Part shown: piece by piece, positions 45,924 through 56,559 of the stretch
Numbering within the stretch: the first letter of the stretch is position 1
Layout: every line of letters begins with the position of its first letter
Translations under genes and position numbers: made by a program
Assembly: GCA_963556145.1 (NCBI GenBank)
Contig: OY744471.1
Span: 4,519,590 to 4,583,589, forward strand
DNA length: 64,000 bases
Direction of reading: 5' to 3'
Source of the DNA: Hygrocybe punicea
Lineage: Eukaryota; Basidiomycota; Agaricomycetes; Agaricales; Hygrophoraceae
Notes under the pieces: generated by a model
What the model saw: only the letters and a program-made list of their open reading frames with translations
Database searches by the model: none
What the model was told of the DNA's origin: nothing

Positions 45924-46863
45924 ATGGACACAATCCAATCGGTTTTGTCCTTTCTTCCTGTTCCATATCTTCTCCCCGCTTTCTCAGTCTTCAGATCCAT
46001 CTGGTTCTGTTCAAAGAGTCAAAGCCAGCACAGAACAACTGAAGATCCTGGCAATCGTCATCGCCCAATTGATAAGAACCCAGTACGTATCATCGTAGTG
46101 GTTGATTGTCTGAGATTAACACTTCTACACCTCTGGAAGACTGATCAGATACTTGTACACGATCACCTTCAAAACACTATTTTCTTTTAGACTTCTCGAA
46201 GAGGTCTCGACATTCATCCAGAAGCAAGCCGCATACGGGTTCTTGAACTTGCTGTACGCGAAGGATGAAACAATTGCTCGGATCGACGGACTCGGATATC
46301 ACCGGCAAGTTCAAATTGCTTGTCACTGTCAAGTCTTTCCAGGCAAGTAAGTCCTTTGCTGGGCACGAAATCATTTTGATCATAGTGGATTTATAGCACA
46401 GGGTGCGCTAGTGTTGCCACGGCTCGGTCCGGAACCGTTAGCCGTTGGAGCCGGACCGATAATTAGCCGAGCCGAGCCATTCACTCAGCTAACGGTTAAA
46501 CCTCGGCTTAGCCACGGCTAGCCGTTATTAGCCGTTACCAAATATCCAAATTAGGAAATTTAGGTTTCCAGCCTTTTTGCTGGCTTCAACTTCACTTGGA
46601 TAACCCTCTGCTGCCTCCCATACCTCACAAACATGTACAGCCACAGTTCACAAGGTTTTCAGGTGTTTCTTTTTCTTTTTGCGTATCTCCACATAGCCTA
46701 CCTATGTACATGTACATGTATATGAAAAATATGAAAAATACCTATTTCATTGTCTTCCTGAATAGATCCATATTAAACCTCAAACTTTGCCTGTGTAAGA
46801 ATTTCCGAAAAGTCATTGCCGTCCTTGAACGACTCGATTTCGATCCTCGTCGACTGCTGACAA

Positions 46864-47010
46864 CATCTGCTTAGCCTTCTCGACCTCGCACTTGAGCTTG
46901 CCCATTGCGCTCAAGTTCAGCAACACATCAGTACCTGTCTTCTTCTTGTACGCCTTGACAAGATGGTCGATAACGCAGTTGTAAAAGTCCTCGCCTCCAA
47001 GATGAGCAAA
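46864..47010 (-). pseudogene. Captured fragment of an Hsp70 (BiP/Kar2-type) gene
   Basis: The minus strand reads HLGGEDFYNCVIDHLVKAY, KKKTGTDV, then [16 protein letters not shown], about 48 residues of the Hsp70 nucleotide-binding domain; KKKTGTDV is typical of ER BiP in fungi. Changes from the family (NRV to NCV, KLKR to KLKC, AKR to AKQ) are all explained by CpG transitions. It lies inside the hAT element, so it is transposon-borne host DNA and not a functional gene. Confidence 0.85.
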
Positions 47011-47129
47011 GGAGGGAGAAGCCGCCATGCGCCGGGGTCGGATGCGCAGACATCGAGGGAGGCGAGACATGGTAGTAAATTTGCAGAACGATTGTCGTCA
47101 TGGTCGTTGTCGTCATGACAGCAGTTGTC

Positions 47130-49150
47130 GGTGTCGGTGTTGTCATACGAGGTGTGGGGGGTTGGATCATGTCGTGGGTGGTCGAAATCAGCGGCTGGAA
47201 GGTGCAGGAACCACCGAAAAAACTTGGGGGGGGGGTGGGGGGACAAATTGATGGCACGGGCGATTGGGAAGCGCCAGCCTGTCGTTTGTGGGCTAAACGA
47301 GGTGCGCAGGGTTGTACCATGCCATGGGTGGTCGAAATCGGCAGGTGGAAGGTGCAGGAACTGCTGAAAAAACTTAGCAGGGGGGTGGGGGACAAATTGA
47401 TGGTGCACGCGATTGGGAAGCCCCAGCCTGTCATTTTCGGGCCATATGAGGTGCGGGTGATTGTACCATGCCATGGCTGGTCAAAATCGGCGGGTGGAAG
47501 GTGCAGGAACCGCCCAAAAAAAACTTGGGGGGGTGAGGGGGACAATATGATGGCGTGGGTGATTGGGTAGCCCCAGCCTGTCGTTTGTGGGCTAAATGAG
47601 GTGCGGGGGATTGTGCCATGCCGTGGGTGGTCAAAATCGGCAGGTGGAACTGCCGAAAAAACTTGGGAGGGGGGTGGGGGACAAATTAATGGGGCAGGCG
47701 ATTGGGAAGCCCCAACCTGTCGTTTGCGGGCTAAACGAGGTGCGCAGGGTTGTACCATGTCGTGGGTGGTCGAAATCAGCAGGTGGAAGGTGCAGGAACC
47801 ACTGAAAAAACTTGGGGGGGGGTGGGGGACAAATTGATGGCGTGGGCGATTGGGAAGCTCCAACCTGTCATTTTCGGGCTAAACGAGGTGCGGGGGGTTG
47901 GATCATGTCGTGGGTGGTCGAAATCGGCAGGTGGAAGCACCAGGAACCACCAAAGAAAACTTGGAGGGGTGGATGGGCAAAGTGATGGCGCGGGTGGCTG
48001 GGCAGCCCCGGGCTGTCGTTTTCACGCCGAACGAGGTGCAGGGGCCTGTGCCATGCCATGGGTGGTCAAAATTGGCGGGTGGAAGCAGCAGGAACGAATG
48101 CAAAAAAGGTGGTTGAGGTTGGGGGGCAAAGTGACGGCGCGAGTGATTGGGCAGCCCCGGGCTGTCATTTTCAGGCCGAAGGAGGAGTGGGGGGTTGTAC
48201 CATGCAGTGGGTGGTCGAAATCGGTGGGTGGAAACAGCAGGAACCGCCGAAAGAAATTTGGGGGTGGGTGGGGTGGACAACGTGATGGCGTGGGCGATTA
48301 GGTAGCCCCAGCCTGTCGATTTCCGGCCGAACGAGGTGCGGGGGGTTGTGCCATGTCGTGGGTGGTCGAAATCGGCCAGTGGAAGGAGCAGGAACCACCG
48401 AAAAAAAATTGGGGGGTGGGTGTGGGACACATTGATGGCGTGGGCGATTGGGAGGCCCCAGCCTGTCGTTTTCGGGCCAAGCGAGGTGCGGGGGCTTGAA
48501 AGATGTCATGGATGGTTGAAATCGGCGGGTGGAAGGTGCAGGAATCACCAAAAAAATCTTGGGGGGGTGAGGGGGACAATATGATGGCGTGGGTTATTGG
48601 GTAGCCCCAGACTGTCGTTTTCGGCCCATACGAGGTGCAGGGGATTGTAACATGTCATGGGTGGTCGAAATCGGCGGGTGGAAGGTGCAGGAACCGCCGA
48701 AAACAACTGGGGGCTGCTGTGGGGGACAATGTGATGACACGGGCGATTTGGAAGCCCCAGCCAGTCGATTTCCGGCCAAACGAGGTGCGGGGCATTGTGC
48801 CATCTCGTGGGTGGTAGAAATCGTCGGGTGGAAGGTGCAGGAACCGCCGAAAACAACTTGGGGGTGCTGGGGGGGACAATGTGATGGCATGGGCGATTGG
48901 GCAGCCCCAGCCTGTTGTTTTCGAGCCAAACGAGGTGCGGGGGGTTCAAAGATGCCTTGTGTGCTCGATATCAGTGGGAGGCAGCAGCAGGAACCGCCGA
49001 ACAAAGCTTGGAGGAGGTGGGGGGGTGCAAAGTGAAGGGACGCGCGATTGGGCAGCCCCGGCCAGAAGTTATCAGTCCAAATGAGGTGCGGCATGCAGTG
49101 GGCAGTCGAAAGCGATGGGTGGAGACAACATAAGCCACCCGATGAACTGG
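47130..49150 (+). repeat. Satellite of about 149-bp units (about 14 copies)
   Basis: The landmark GTCGAAATC (or a one-base variant) recurs at 47181, 47331, 47480, 47630, 47769, 47917, 48065, 48214, 48365, 48515, 48664, 48814, 48964 and 49105: spacings 139-151, mostly 148-150. Units share GCCCCAGCCTGTCG, ACGAGGTGCGGGGG and GTGGAAGGTGCAGGAACC, followed by an A-run and a G-run. The long frames on both strands are by-products of the repeat. Confidence 0.95.
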
Positions 49151-49668
49151 GGAAGTAAATCACAACAAAATGACAGTCACCTCATTTGATGTAGTGCTGT
49201 TGCCGTCGTTGCCACTGCTGCTGTTTGCCGTCGCCGTGGTCATTGGTCATTGCTGCTGCTGTCCGGGCGGCTGTTGCCTCGAGATAATTTGTGCTGTAAT
49301 CAGAAATAAGTTGGTAGTAAAAAAAAAACAAAGATTCAAGAAAAGACATAGCGGGAGTGGGCACGTTGCCGCTTCATTCCTTGCCCCTCTGCTGGTCGCC
49401 GTTGGCCTTTGTTTTGGGTTGGCCTGCGTTGTCGCGAGCTGGTGTGGCTGTGGCTGTTGGCGTGGTGTCACTGGTGTGCTCCGCATGTTTGTGTGGTGAG
49501 ATTGGTGACCTTGGTGGTTGTCCGCTATTAATTTCCTTTTTTGGACGGCTAACCGTGGTTTAGCCGTTCCACAACGGTCCGGTCCGGCTAACAACCCATA
49601 TATGGGTTAGCCGTTGTTAGCCGTAGCCGAGCCGAGCCGGACCGAGCCGTGGCAACACTAGGGTGCGC

Positions 49669-50490
49669 AGTAGCATACCATGTCACACAGTATCTTGAAA
49701 GTACTTGACAAGTATACTAAATATCATTACCATAACATTCAACATGGTATTGTAACAGTATTCAGACATAAACTACAATACTTGTGCTCAAATTCATCTG
49801 AAGGTATGAAGGCAAATGAGACTTATACCTTTTCAATAACATCAAGCCTTTTGTTTCACTACTTTTACTGTATCTACAGCAAAGTACCATATAGTTCGGA
49901 TAGAATACTTGCAGCCTAAGATGAATAAAAGTATTAAACTAGTAAGGAAGTTGTGCCACTTTCACTACTAGGATACCTTTTGAATCCTTTCAAGATACAG
50001 TGTGAAATAGTATAGTACTATTGCCATATTGTTGATTTAAGATACTGTGTCAATACTTTTAAGATACTTTTATTATAATAAAAGTACTGAAACAGTATCT
50101 TAAAAGTATTGACACAGTATCTTAAATCTACAATATGGCAATAGTACTATACTATTTCACACTGTATCTTGAAAGGATTCAAAAGGTATCCTAGTAGTGA
50201 AAGTGGCACAACTTCCTTACTAGTTTAATACTTTTATTCATCTTAGGCTGCAAGTATTCTATCTGAACTATATGGTACTTTGCTGTAGATACAGTAAAAG
50301 TAGTGAAACAAAAGGCTTGATGTTATTGAAAAGGTATAAGTCTCATTTGCCTTCATACCTTCAGATGAATTTGAGCACAAGTATTGTAGTTTATGTCTGA
50401 ATACTGTTACAATACCATGTTGAATGTTATGGTAATGATATTTAGTATACTTGTCAAGTACTTTCAAGATACTGTGTGACATGGTATGCT
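49669..50490. repeat. Near-perfect inverted repeat (arms about 415 bp)
   Basis: The 240-nt stretch 49680-49919 is matched by 50243-50482 on the other strand with one visible synonymous difference; the centre near 50085 has a short asymmetry. The paired frames in the arms are not genes. Confidence 0.95.
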
Positions 50491-52561
50491 ACTGTGCACC
50501 CTGTGTTCTATAGATATCATCTCTCATCAACATCCAGGACTTGCAAGCACAAAACGACGTCGCGCAGGCTGCAGATCAGCAGGAATTGAACGATCGCTTC
50601 AACCAATCTCGAAAGAAACCAGAACCGCCTTATGGAGGCATTGGGTATTTTATTTCACCTACGTACTCAACTCGTGTGTCAAGTCTTTTCACTTCTTCCA
50701 TAGATGCCAAGCAGACCAACACGATGGCCATGATAGCGTCACTCTAAAGACACGTCAAGCAACGGTCAAGGAGTTGGGACAGAGAGACTCGATTTCTGTC
50801 ACATAGCCTTAGATGCCTAACGGCGACGAGTGGACGTCAGGTGCGATTGGAAAACTGGATGGTAACATCGTTTGCTGTGGAGTTTGAGGATGAGATTGGC
50901 TCTGGCGGTTTGTTACGTCCTGTTCCACGACTCCGTCAATGAAACATCAAGGTACTAAACACATGGTGGGCAGCGGTCAAATATTTGGAATGGAACACAA
51001 GTTGCCCTCAGGGTATTCAAGAATGCTAGTGGAGTCACCCCAACGTCAGCGGTGCGACGCAATGTTCATCAAATAGCACACGCCCTCACTTCAATTTTTA
51101 GTCCACCCGTCGTGAAACCGAAGTGAGTTGATTTCATGATGGAGTATACCCTCTTCCAAAAGAACTTGATGTTGATCCCAGAATCTCATAGAATTTCTGG
51201 GGGCGAATGTTTTGGACGATAAACCTTTCCTTGTGATGCGAACGGAAATGCGTGATTGAAATCTGCAATGCCCTTGAATTCATTCGTTGACGTTTGGTTC
51301 AGGTCAATGTCCTCATTGGTGACAACCAGCAAGCGGTTCTATGTGATTTTGGACTCAGTCGCATTAAAGTCAACATTACCACACGTACATCGGGCAGTCG
51401 CAACTGGATGGCCCCCGAGCGATTGACTGGAGGGTTGCTTAGAAAGCCGTGCGATATTTTTGCATTTGGAATGACCATCTTTGAGGTCATCGTACCGCTC
51501 TTTCGTTCCCGTCTTCATATATCTGATTGATTTCGTAGATATACAATTGAGATTCCGCTCGCTACAATGATTTTGTTATTCTCATTGCCGAGAAAGATGT
51601 GAGACCTGAGCGCCCAGATCTCAACGAGTTTCCTGGATTATCAGACGAGATCTGGAATCTTGCCGAATGCTGCTGGTTAAAGGTGGCTAAAAAGAGACCA
51701 GATGTCAGTTCGGTTCGTGACACACTGATCAGCCTACTGAACCAAATACCGAAAACATCCACCATTCCCGCTTGGCCTTCAGGGAGCCCTTCAGGCCCAA
51801 TCGCGGACTCAATCGAGCTATCCATGGGAACTTTCGACGCTGGAGAAAACCAACCTGGGTACAAGCCCACAACAAGAATTTTGAAGGAGGTTGCATTCAC
51901 TAAACCCTACCTTAAACTTCTGGCGTTGCTCCTGGGACTTAACTGCTTCGATGTTGATCGCAGGAACACTCCAATTACTGCAGATTTATATAGGAGTGAC
52001 GTTCATAAGGACGGTTTCCGCATCCACATTGATGTCAACCAGAACATCCTGTATGCAGGTGGTGCCAGCGGGCTTGAATTGGGTCAAGGGGATTTCCCGC
52101 ATGGACAGTTCTCAACGCTGGATGACCACCCTCACAATCCACCACAAAAGATATCGAGTCGGATCACCTTTGCGCATCCTTTCGTCACTCCCCCCAAGGT
52201 GGTTGTGTTTTTCAATGTGTTCGGATTGCCAAGGGACTGTATTTGGCGCCTCACAACCTTTTCATCGGACATCGACAGCACTGGGTTTACCATCCACATC
52301 GGAACCTAGAATGACCGAACTACATTGGGCTAGAGTCGGATGGATCACGTACCCCGAGAATATGACGAACGTGTTCAGCGGCAGGTATAACAACTGGGAT
52401 GAGCACGGTTGGGGCGAACTTCGCCAGCGGATCAGTACCACTATCGACTTTGGCGGCAGCGTCAAGTTGTGGAAAGAGCCCAGAGTCTTTGTAGCGATCA
52501 ACCATCTTGACACCTTCAATATTGGCCACTTATGCCCGACGCCATCACCACTTCAAGCATG

Positions 52562-53097
52562 ACCTTACATCTCGACAGCTGGGGCGACGCTCGCCGGGTT
52601 GGTGGGGGCATCTCGTATTTCTGTGCCCCATAATGGGTATGCATAAATAACCGCCCCGAAGTGGTTACTGAAATTAGTACTAGTATAATGGTACCCTTAG
52701 GTTGCTGTTGCACCCCATTATCTTGAGTACAGTTTATCGTTGAGATAACAATCTGCTTTACTAGGACACACAGTCGACGGCGCTGTAGAGCAAAGTACAC
52801 ATAATACCATGACGGGCCGGTGCTGCAACCTAAGCAAAAGTTTGTCGTTGAGTCTCCTCAGCATGTTCTTTATCCAATCTGATCTGATCAACCACGCCAC
52901 CCATCCATGCATCCCAAGATACTGGATTTTCAGCGGCTCTTCGTGAAGTTTCCAAAATCCATCCAACCCGAAGCAAGTGTCGTATTTCGCAAGCAAGTGC
53001 GTGAACTCCTGCGCGTATCTTGAATGCGTCTCGGGCCATCGTACTCTTCTTTCTCGTCTGCCTGCAATGATAGCATTTCCGCTATCGTGTCCTCATC
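52562..53097 (-). other. Fragment of an unidentified minus-strand gene
   Basis: The minus-strand frame 53039-52830 (MARDAFKIRAGVHALACEIR, ENPVSWDAWMGGVVDQIRLD) looks protein-like and may be a C-terminal exon; upstream sequence is replaced by the 1.65-kb element at 53098. Function unknown. Confidence 0.3.
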
Positions 53098-53140
53098 CAT
53101 CAGTAAATGGGGTTTTGACTTATTTGACTTAGCTGACTTA

Positions 53141-53251
53141 CAGCTGTTGTCAGTGAGTATTGGAAACCCCGAAATTCCATGGTGGCTGTACATATCCAAT
53201 TAGGTAGTCTGCCGAGTTTCCGAACCCAAACGTTGCAGCTCCGACTAAGCT
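53141..53251 (+). repeat. Left TIR of the Tc1-type element
   Basis: 111 bp, inverted copy at 56113-56223, no difference seen. Confidence 0.95.
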
Positions 53252-53277
53252 TGTCTTTTTTGCACTCATACGTCGTA

Positions 53278-54931
53278 ATGGAAGAAGACCAAGCTACCAC
53301 AAGTGGTGACGACGACGAACTGCCACCAGCACAACGGAGCCCTCAAGAATTTTCTTTGCAGCTCATCTACCATGTAGTTGCCAAGGGTAAACGGGGGCCC
53401 AAGGGTAGTAAGAAAGAGGCTCGAGGAAAAGACCTTCATTTTAGTTGCCATACAACGAACTATCTCGATTTTCTCAAGGCACTCCTGAAGCGTTACGGAG
53501 AAACCAAGTACAAAATCAGTCCTACCCAACGGTTCCCATTCAAGTTTCACTATCCAGGACGAATGTCTGCATCTTTTTTCTATCCTTTTCGTTCTTGTAC
53601 TTACTTTGAAATTACAGGAAATCAGATGCACTTGACATTGATTGTGAGAACGAATACCGCGATATGGTTCAGAAACTTCACAACAACGCATGGAAGAAGG
53701 TCCATATCATTTTCGACATGGAGGATATAAAAAAACGGTGCATTACAACGGTAAGTACCCTGATCTCTGTATTTATGTCAACTGATTGTCCTCTAGGAAG
53801 AGAATGTGTCCGACAATGAAAACGACCTTGAGGATGACACGTCAGCACCTACGGCAGAGCTCTCAGAACTAGAACGTAACCTTGCTCGCATTCGGGTTTT
53901 GCTTGAACAAAAATATTCCAACAATCAAGACAATTGCTTTTCTTACGTATGTGCAAACGGTTATAAACTGCGACTCACGCCGTTCATGATGCGAGAGTGG
54001 GCACTGGCGATCGTAAGGGTCTTTCATGTTGTCATATACTCGTCTCATATACTCGTCTCATGTTTTGCTCTAGCATGAAGCCAAAGCGACTGCCTTAGAG
54101 CCACCGCACACCCAGGCATTTGATTTGGCTTACCGTGACCCTCCTCGCAGTCGAATTATCAACAACTCAGCTGTTCTTGGCCCTGAGTCCCAAACCGCGT
54201 CACCAATCTCAAATCTCACGGCTGTCGCACAGATCATATCCTCCATCACTCAAGTCATATGACCGCCTAATCAAGAGGGTGTCATTTCAGCCCGGCAGAC
54301 CCCACTACAAACCCCAGCTCGGCAATCGTCTCCACCGCTAACTCACAGCCCCTCCGATATTCGTCGTTACCTTCGTTATGCCAAGGAAAGGTTAGGTGTG
54401 GAGGGTGCTACAAGCTATCTAGCACCGATGCAGCTGAAACGTTACGGGCCTGATATACTTTCCGATGTTGCAATCGCTGATCTCACTGCATCGGATGTTG
54501 GTATAGCCCCAGGTGATGCGCTGCAGCTCAAACGAGGCTGCACAGATTGGTGGAATTACATGGCTAAGCGCCAGCGAGAACAAGAGAACGTAGGAAATGA
54601 CAGACTCACTCCATCCCGGAACACCCCGCACCCCACGAAACGGCACAATCCAGGTCAAGGCTCAAGCTCTACCAATGACGGCCTTGAAGGATTAGACCTA
54701 TCAAACATGGCTCCAAGCGTCGAGAATAATCCTGTCAGTTACGAAATATGATGGCACGATGGAGGAAGGAAACGGTTTTATGGTCCACACATGAAGAAAG
54801 GAGCGAGGGCAATCCAGGACAACAATGTCTGGTATTTCTGCGCAGGACGTCAAGACTGGTTTGCAGTACCCGAGGGCTACTTCGCGCCTCTTCCCACTGC
54901 CGAAGCTAATGATGACGACCCTTTTGCTTGA
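53278..54931 (+). pseudogene. Passenger gene of the Tc1-type element (about 497 codons, two CGA-to-TGA stops)
   Basis: Exons 53278-53564, 53618-53750, 53797-54012 and 54074-54931; introns are GT-AG and phases join. N terminus: acidic start then an alpha/beta region (SLQLIYHVVAKGKRGPKG, ALDIDCENEYRDMVQKLHNN, WKKVHIIFDMED). The middle is Glu-rich and may be coiled (LSELERNLARIRVLLEQKY). A C-terminal SAM-like segment follows (IRRYLRYAKERLGVEGATSY, DLTASDVGIAPGDALQLKRG) and a last block ends GGRKRFYGPHM...DWFAVPEGYF. In-frame TGA at 54260 and 54749 each fit Arg. Function unknown; lying between the TIRs and converging with the transposase, it travels with the element. Confidence 0.75.
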
Positions 54932-55156
54932 TTCGTAGTAGTAGAATTTGTTCAACCATCCCGTCCCTCAAATATATAGTCATTGCCTTCAAAAACATTG
55001 TTCGAAAACTGAGATCCATTCAAAAAAATGTGTACAACAAAAATGATACAAAACTGTCTAGATATAGCCACTGTTCTCAAACCAACCTGCCGCCTTTGAC
55101 GAAGTAACACTATTACATGCCCTAATCATATCATACATGGTAGATCCGGAGTGGTT

Positions 55157-56104
55157 TCAATGCAAAAATGCTTTGATTGACGAGAATGCGTTCTCGATTG
55201 GGTTGAAGTCGGGTGAGTATGGGGGAAGGAAGACGAGTTTACACACTGTGATATACAGTGTTAGTTTTGAATGTGTAGGTACCAATATATCAAACTTACG
55301 CGCTTGATCTTCGACAAGTTCACGGACTTCTTCAGCATGGTGAGTATTACAGTTATTGAGCACCAGCACGCTTCGAGGGCCAGGATAAGGGTTCGTGAGT
55401 GGTATCTAGTACTTTTTTAGTAGTTGGCAGACAGAGTAGACGGAACTTACAACAAATTCCAACAAAAACTTCAAAAACCTCGCTGAGGTTACAGATCCTT
55501 CCACGATGTCATAGACAATTATGCCGTCAAGTGTCAGGACAGGGAGCATGCTGTATCTCTGACCGCAAATGAAATACTGGCGCCGTACACAGCGATTCCC
55601 AGCCTTAGCCCAGCCTTTCCTGCGTACCACAGTCCGCCTATCAACAGAGGATTCATCCGTGAACATGAGCATGTCGGGGTTGATGATGATATGACCAATG
55701 TAGTTCATAAAGGCTGCTCGTCGAATCTGATCTCGTTCGATCGCTTCACGAGAGACATTCTTGCGGGTATAATCGATTCGACGCAATGTACGTGTGAGTG
55801 TCGATATGGATACAGAGATCTTTCGCTGCTGGCGCAAATGATCTTGAATTTCGTCAAGAAAGAGAGTGGGAGAAGATTCAAGGAGTGACATAATGAAAAT
55901 AACATCAGATGTTGTGAGTTTGCGCTGACGCCTGACTCGTTGACGCTCGGAATTGACCCCATATTTATGGTGGTACTGGAGGGCATGGTATGCCGTAGAC
56001 GTCCTGAGGCCAAGGACCCTGCAGATCTGCTTCATTGACATGTTTTGTTGGTGGTACAGGATGGGAAGGCGGTTCTTGAGAGCGTGGGGAATGTGCTTTG
56101 GCAT
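55157..56104 (-). CDS. Tc1/mariner (IS630-like, DDE_3) transposase (282 aa), second catalytic Asp changed to Asn
   Basis: Exons 55451-56104, 55300-55405 and 55157-55245; introns start GTAAGT and end TAG/CAG, and phases join. N-terminal [23 protein letters not shown], then [20 protein letters not shown]. Catalytic blocks: [14 protein letters not shown] (first Asp), [15 protein letters not shown] where the family has LDN, and [18 protein letters not shown] (final Glu). The Asp-to-Asn change (codon AAT after CTC) fits a CpG to CpA transition and should abolish cleavage, although the frame is otherwise open. The protein is somewhat shorter than common 330-340 aa relatives. Confidence 0.9.
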
Positions 56105-56112
56105 TCTGCGAC

Positions 56113-56223
56113 AGCTTAGTCGGAGCTGCAACGTTTGGGTTCGGAAACTCGGCAGACTACCTAATTGGATATGTACAGCCACCATGGAATTTCGGGGTTT
56201 CCAATACTCACTGACAACAGCTG
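56113..56223 (-). repeat. Right TIR of the Tc1-type element
   Basis: Inverted copy of 53141-53251, followed by TA. Confidence 0.95.
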
Positions 56224-56559
56224 TAATCACAAGCCATAAGAGGCTAAGTAAACTAAGTGTCCGATAAGTAGACTAAGTATATCTAAGGCACTAAGTAACA
56301 TACACTTTTACTTTGTGTTTTTATTTTTCTTAAGACTTTTTTTACTTTTCATATATTCTATTGTCTTTACCCTTTTTGCTTCCTTAACACTTTTTCGTAG
56401 TTCAGTGTGGATGATTATGTAATATACATCGAAGTGGCGAGTCAAAAATTTCTCTAAGTCCAAACTTTGGCTTTATTTGTACACGGTTCGTTTTAACAAC
56501 AAGGTAAGCGCTACTTCTCTTAAACGACCGCCACAACCTCCTTCTCCACCAGTGACCAT

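Larger units (their letters stand above)
46409..49660. mobile_element. Non-autonomous hAT-type element (3.25 kb) carrying a BiP fragment and satellite
   Basis: Ends TAGTGTTGCCACGGCTCGGT and its inverse are flanked by the exact 8-bp duplication GGGTGCGC (46401-46408 and 49661-49668). Subterminal copies of TAGCCG / CGGCTA occur at both ends (46440-46530 and 49545-49640). There is no transposase. Cargo: an Hsp70/BiP fragment and about 14 tandem units of about 149 bp. Confidence 0.93.
46397..50505. mobile_element. Long palindromic foldback element (about 850 bp without its nested hAT insertion)
   Basis: The ends CACAGGGTGC...GCACCCTGTG are inverted. From 49669 the left arm (AGTAGCATACCATGTCACAC...) is repeated almost perfectly in reverse up to 50505, centred near 50085. 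The left end is separated from the rest of its arm by the hAT element at 46409. TATAG precedes the left end and recurs three nucleotides beyond the right end, a tentative target duplication. The insertion lies in an intron of the kinase/lectin gene. Confidence 0.85.
45924..52561 (+). pseudogene. Helical-domain / TKL kinase / H-type lectin gene, broken by nested insertions
   Basis: 5' part: about 45924-46347 with LLEEVSTFIQKQAAYGFLNL, a helical N-terminal domain like that of MLKL-type and NLR proteins. Its next exon is at 50515 (ISSLINIQDLQAQNDVAQAA), after an intron now holding the foldback and hAT insertions. The kinase C-lobe follows at 51300-51740: NVLIGDNQQAVLCDFGLSRI, RNWMAPERLTGG and RPDVSSVRDTLISLL. 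The end (51950-52561) is an H-type lectin-like domain: TFAHPFVTPPKVVVFFNVFG, SSDIDSTGFTIHIGT, NVFSGRYNNWD and VFVAINHLD. A TAG (52307-52309) replaces a Trp in the lectin, and the N-lobe region (50810-51290) is not readable. Function of such fusions is unknown. Confidence 0.7.
53141..56223 (-). mobile_element. Complete Tc1/mariner-type element with passenger gene (3.08 kb)
   Basis: Terminal inverted repeats 53141-53251 and 56113-56223 (111 bp) appear identical and start CAGCTGTTGTCAGTGAG. TA precedes and follows the element (53139-53140 and 56224-56225). The interrupted 1.65-kb element is restored exactly when the element and one TA are removed, as shown by the uninterrupted copy at 61333-61340 (GTGATTAAGTC). 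Contains a minus-strand transposase and a convergent plus-strand passenger gene. Confidence 0.95.

Noticed and set aside
47130..49150. CRISPR array
   Set aside because: Units are head-to-tail repeats of about 149 bp without unique spacers, in a eukaryotic transposon.
46917..49163. Multiple long frames on both strands between 46917 and 49163
   Set aside because: Generated by the satellite of about 149 bp; nearly every frame is open because the unit lacks stops. Not a repeat protein.
49680..50482. Two identical 79-aa frames facing each other
   Set aside because: They are the two arms of the palindrome; no coding evidence.
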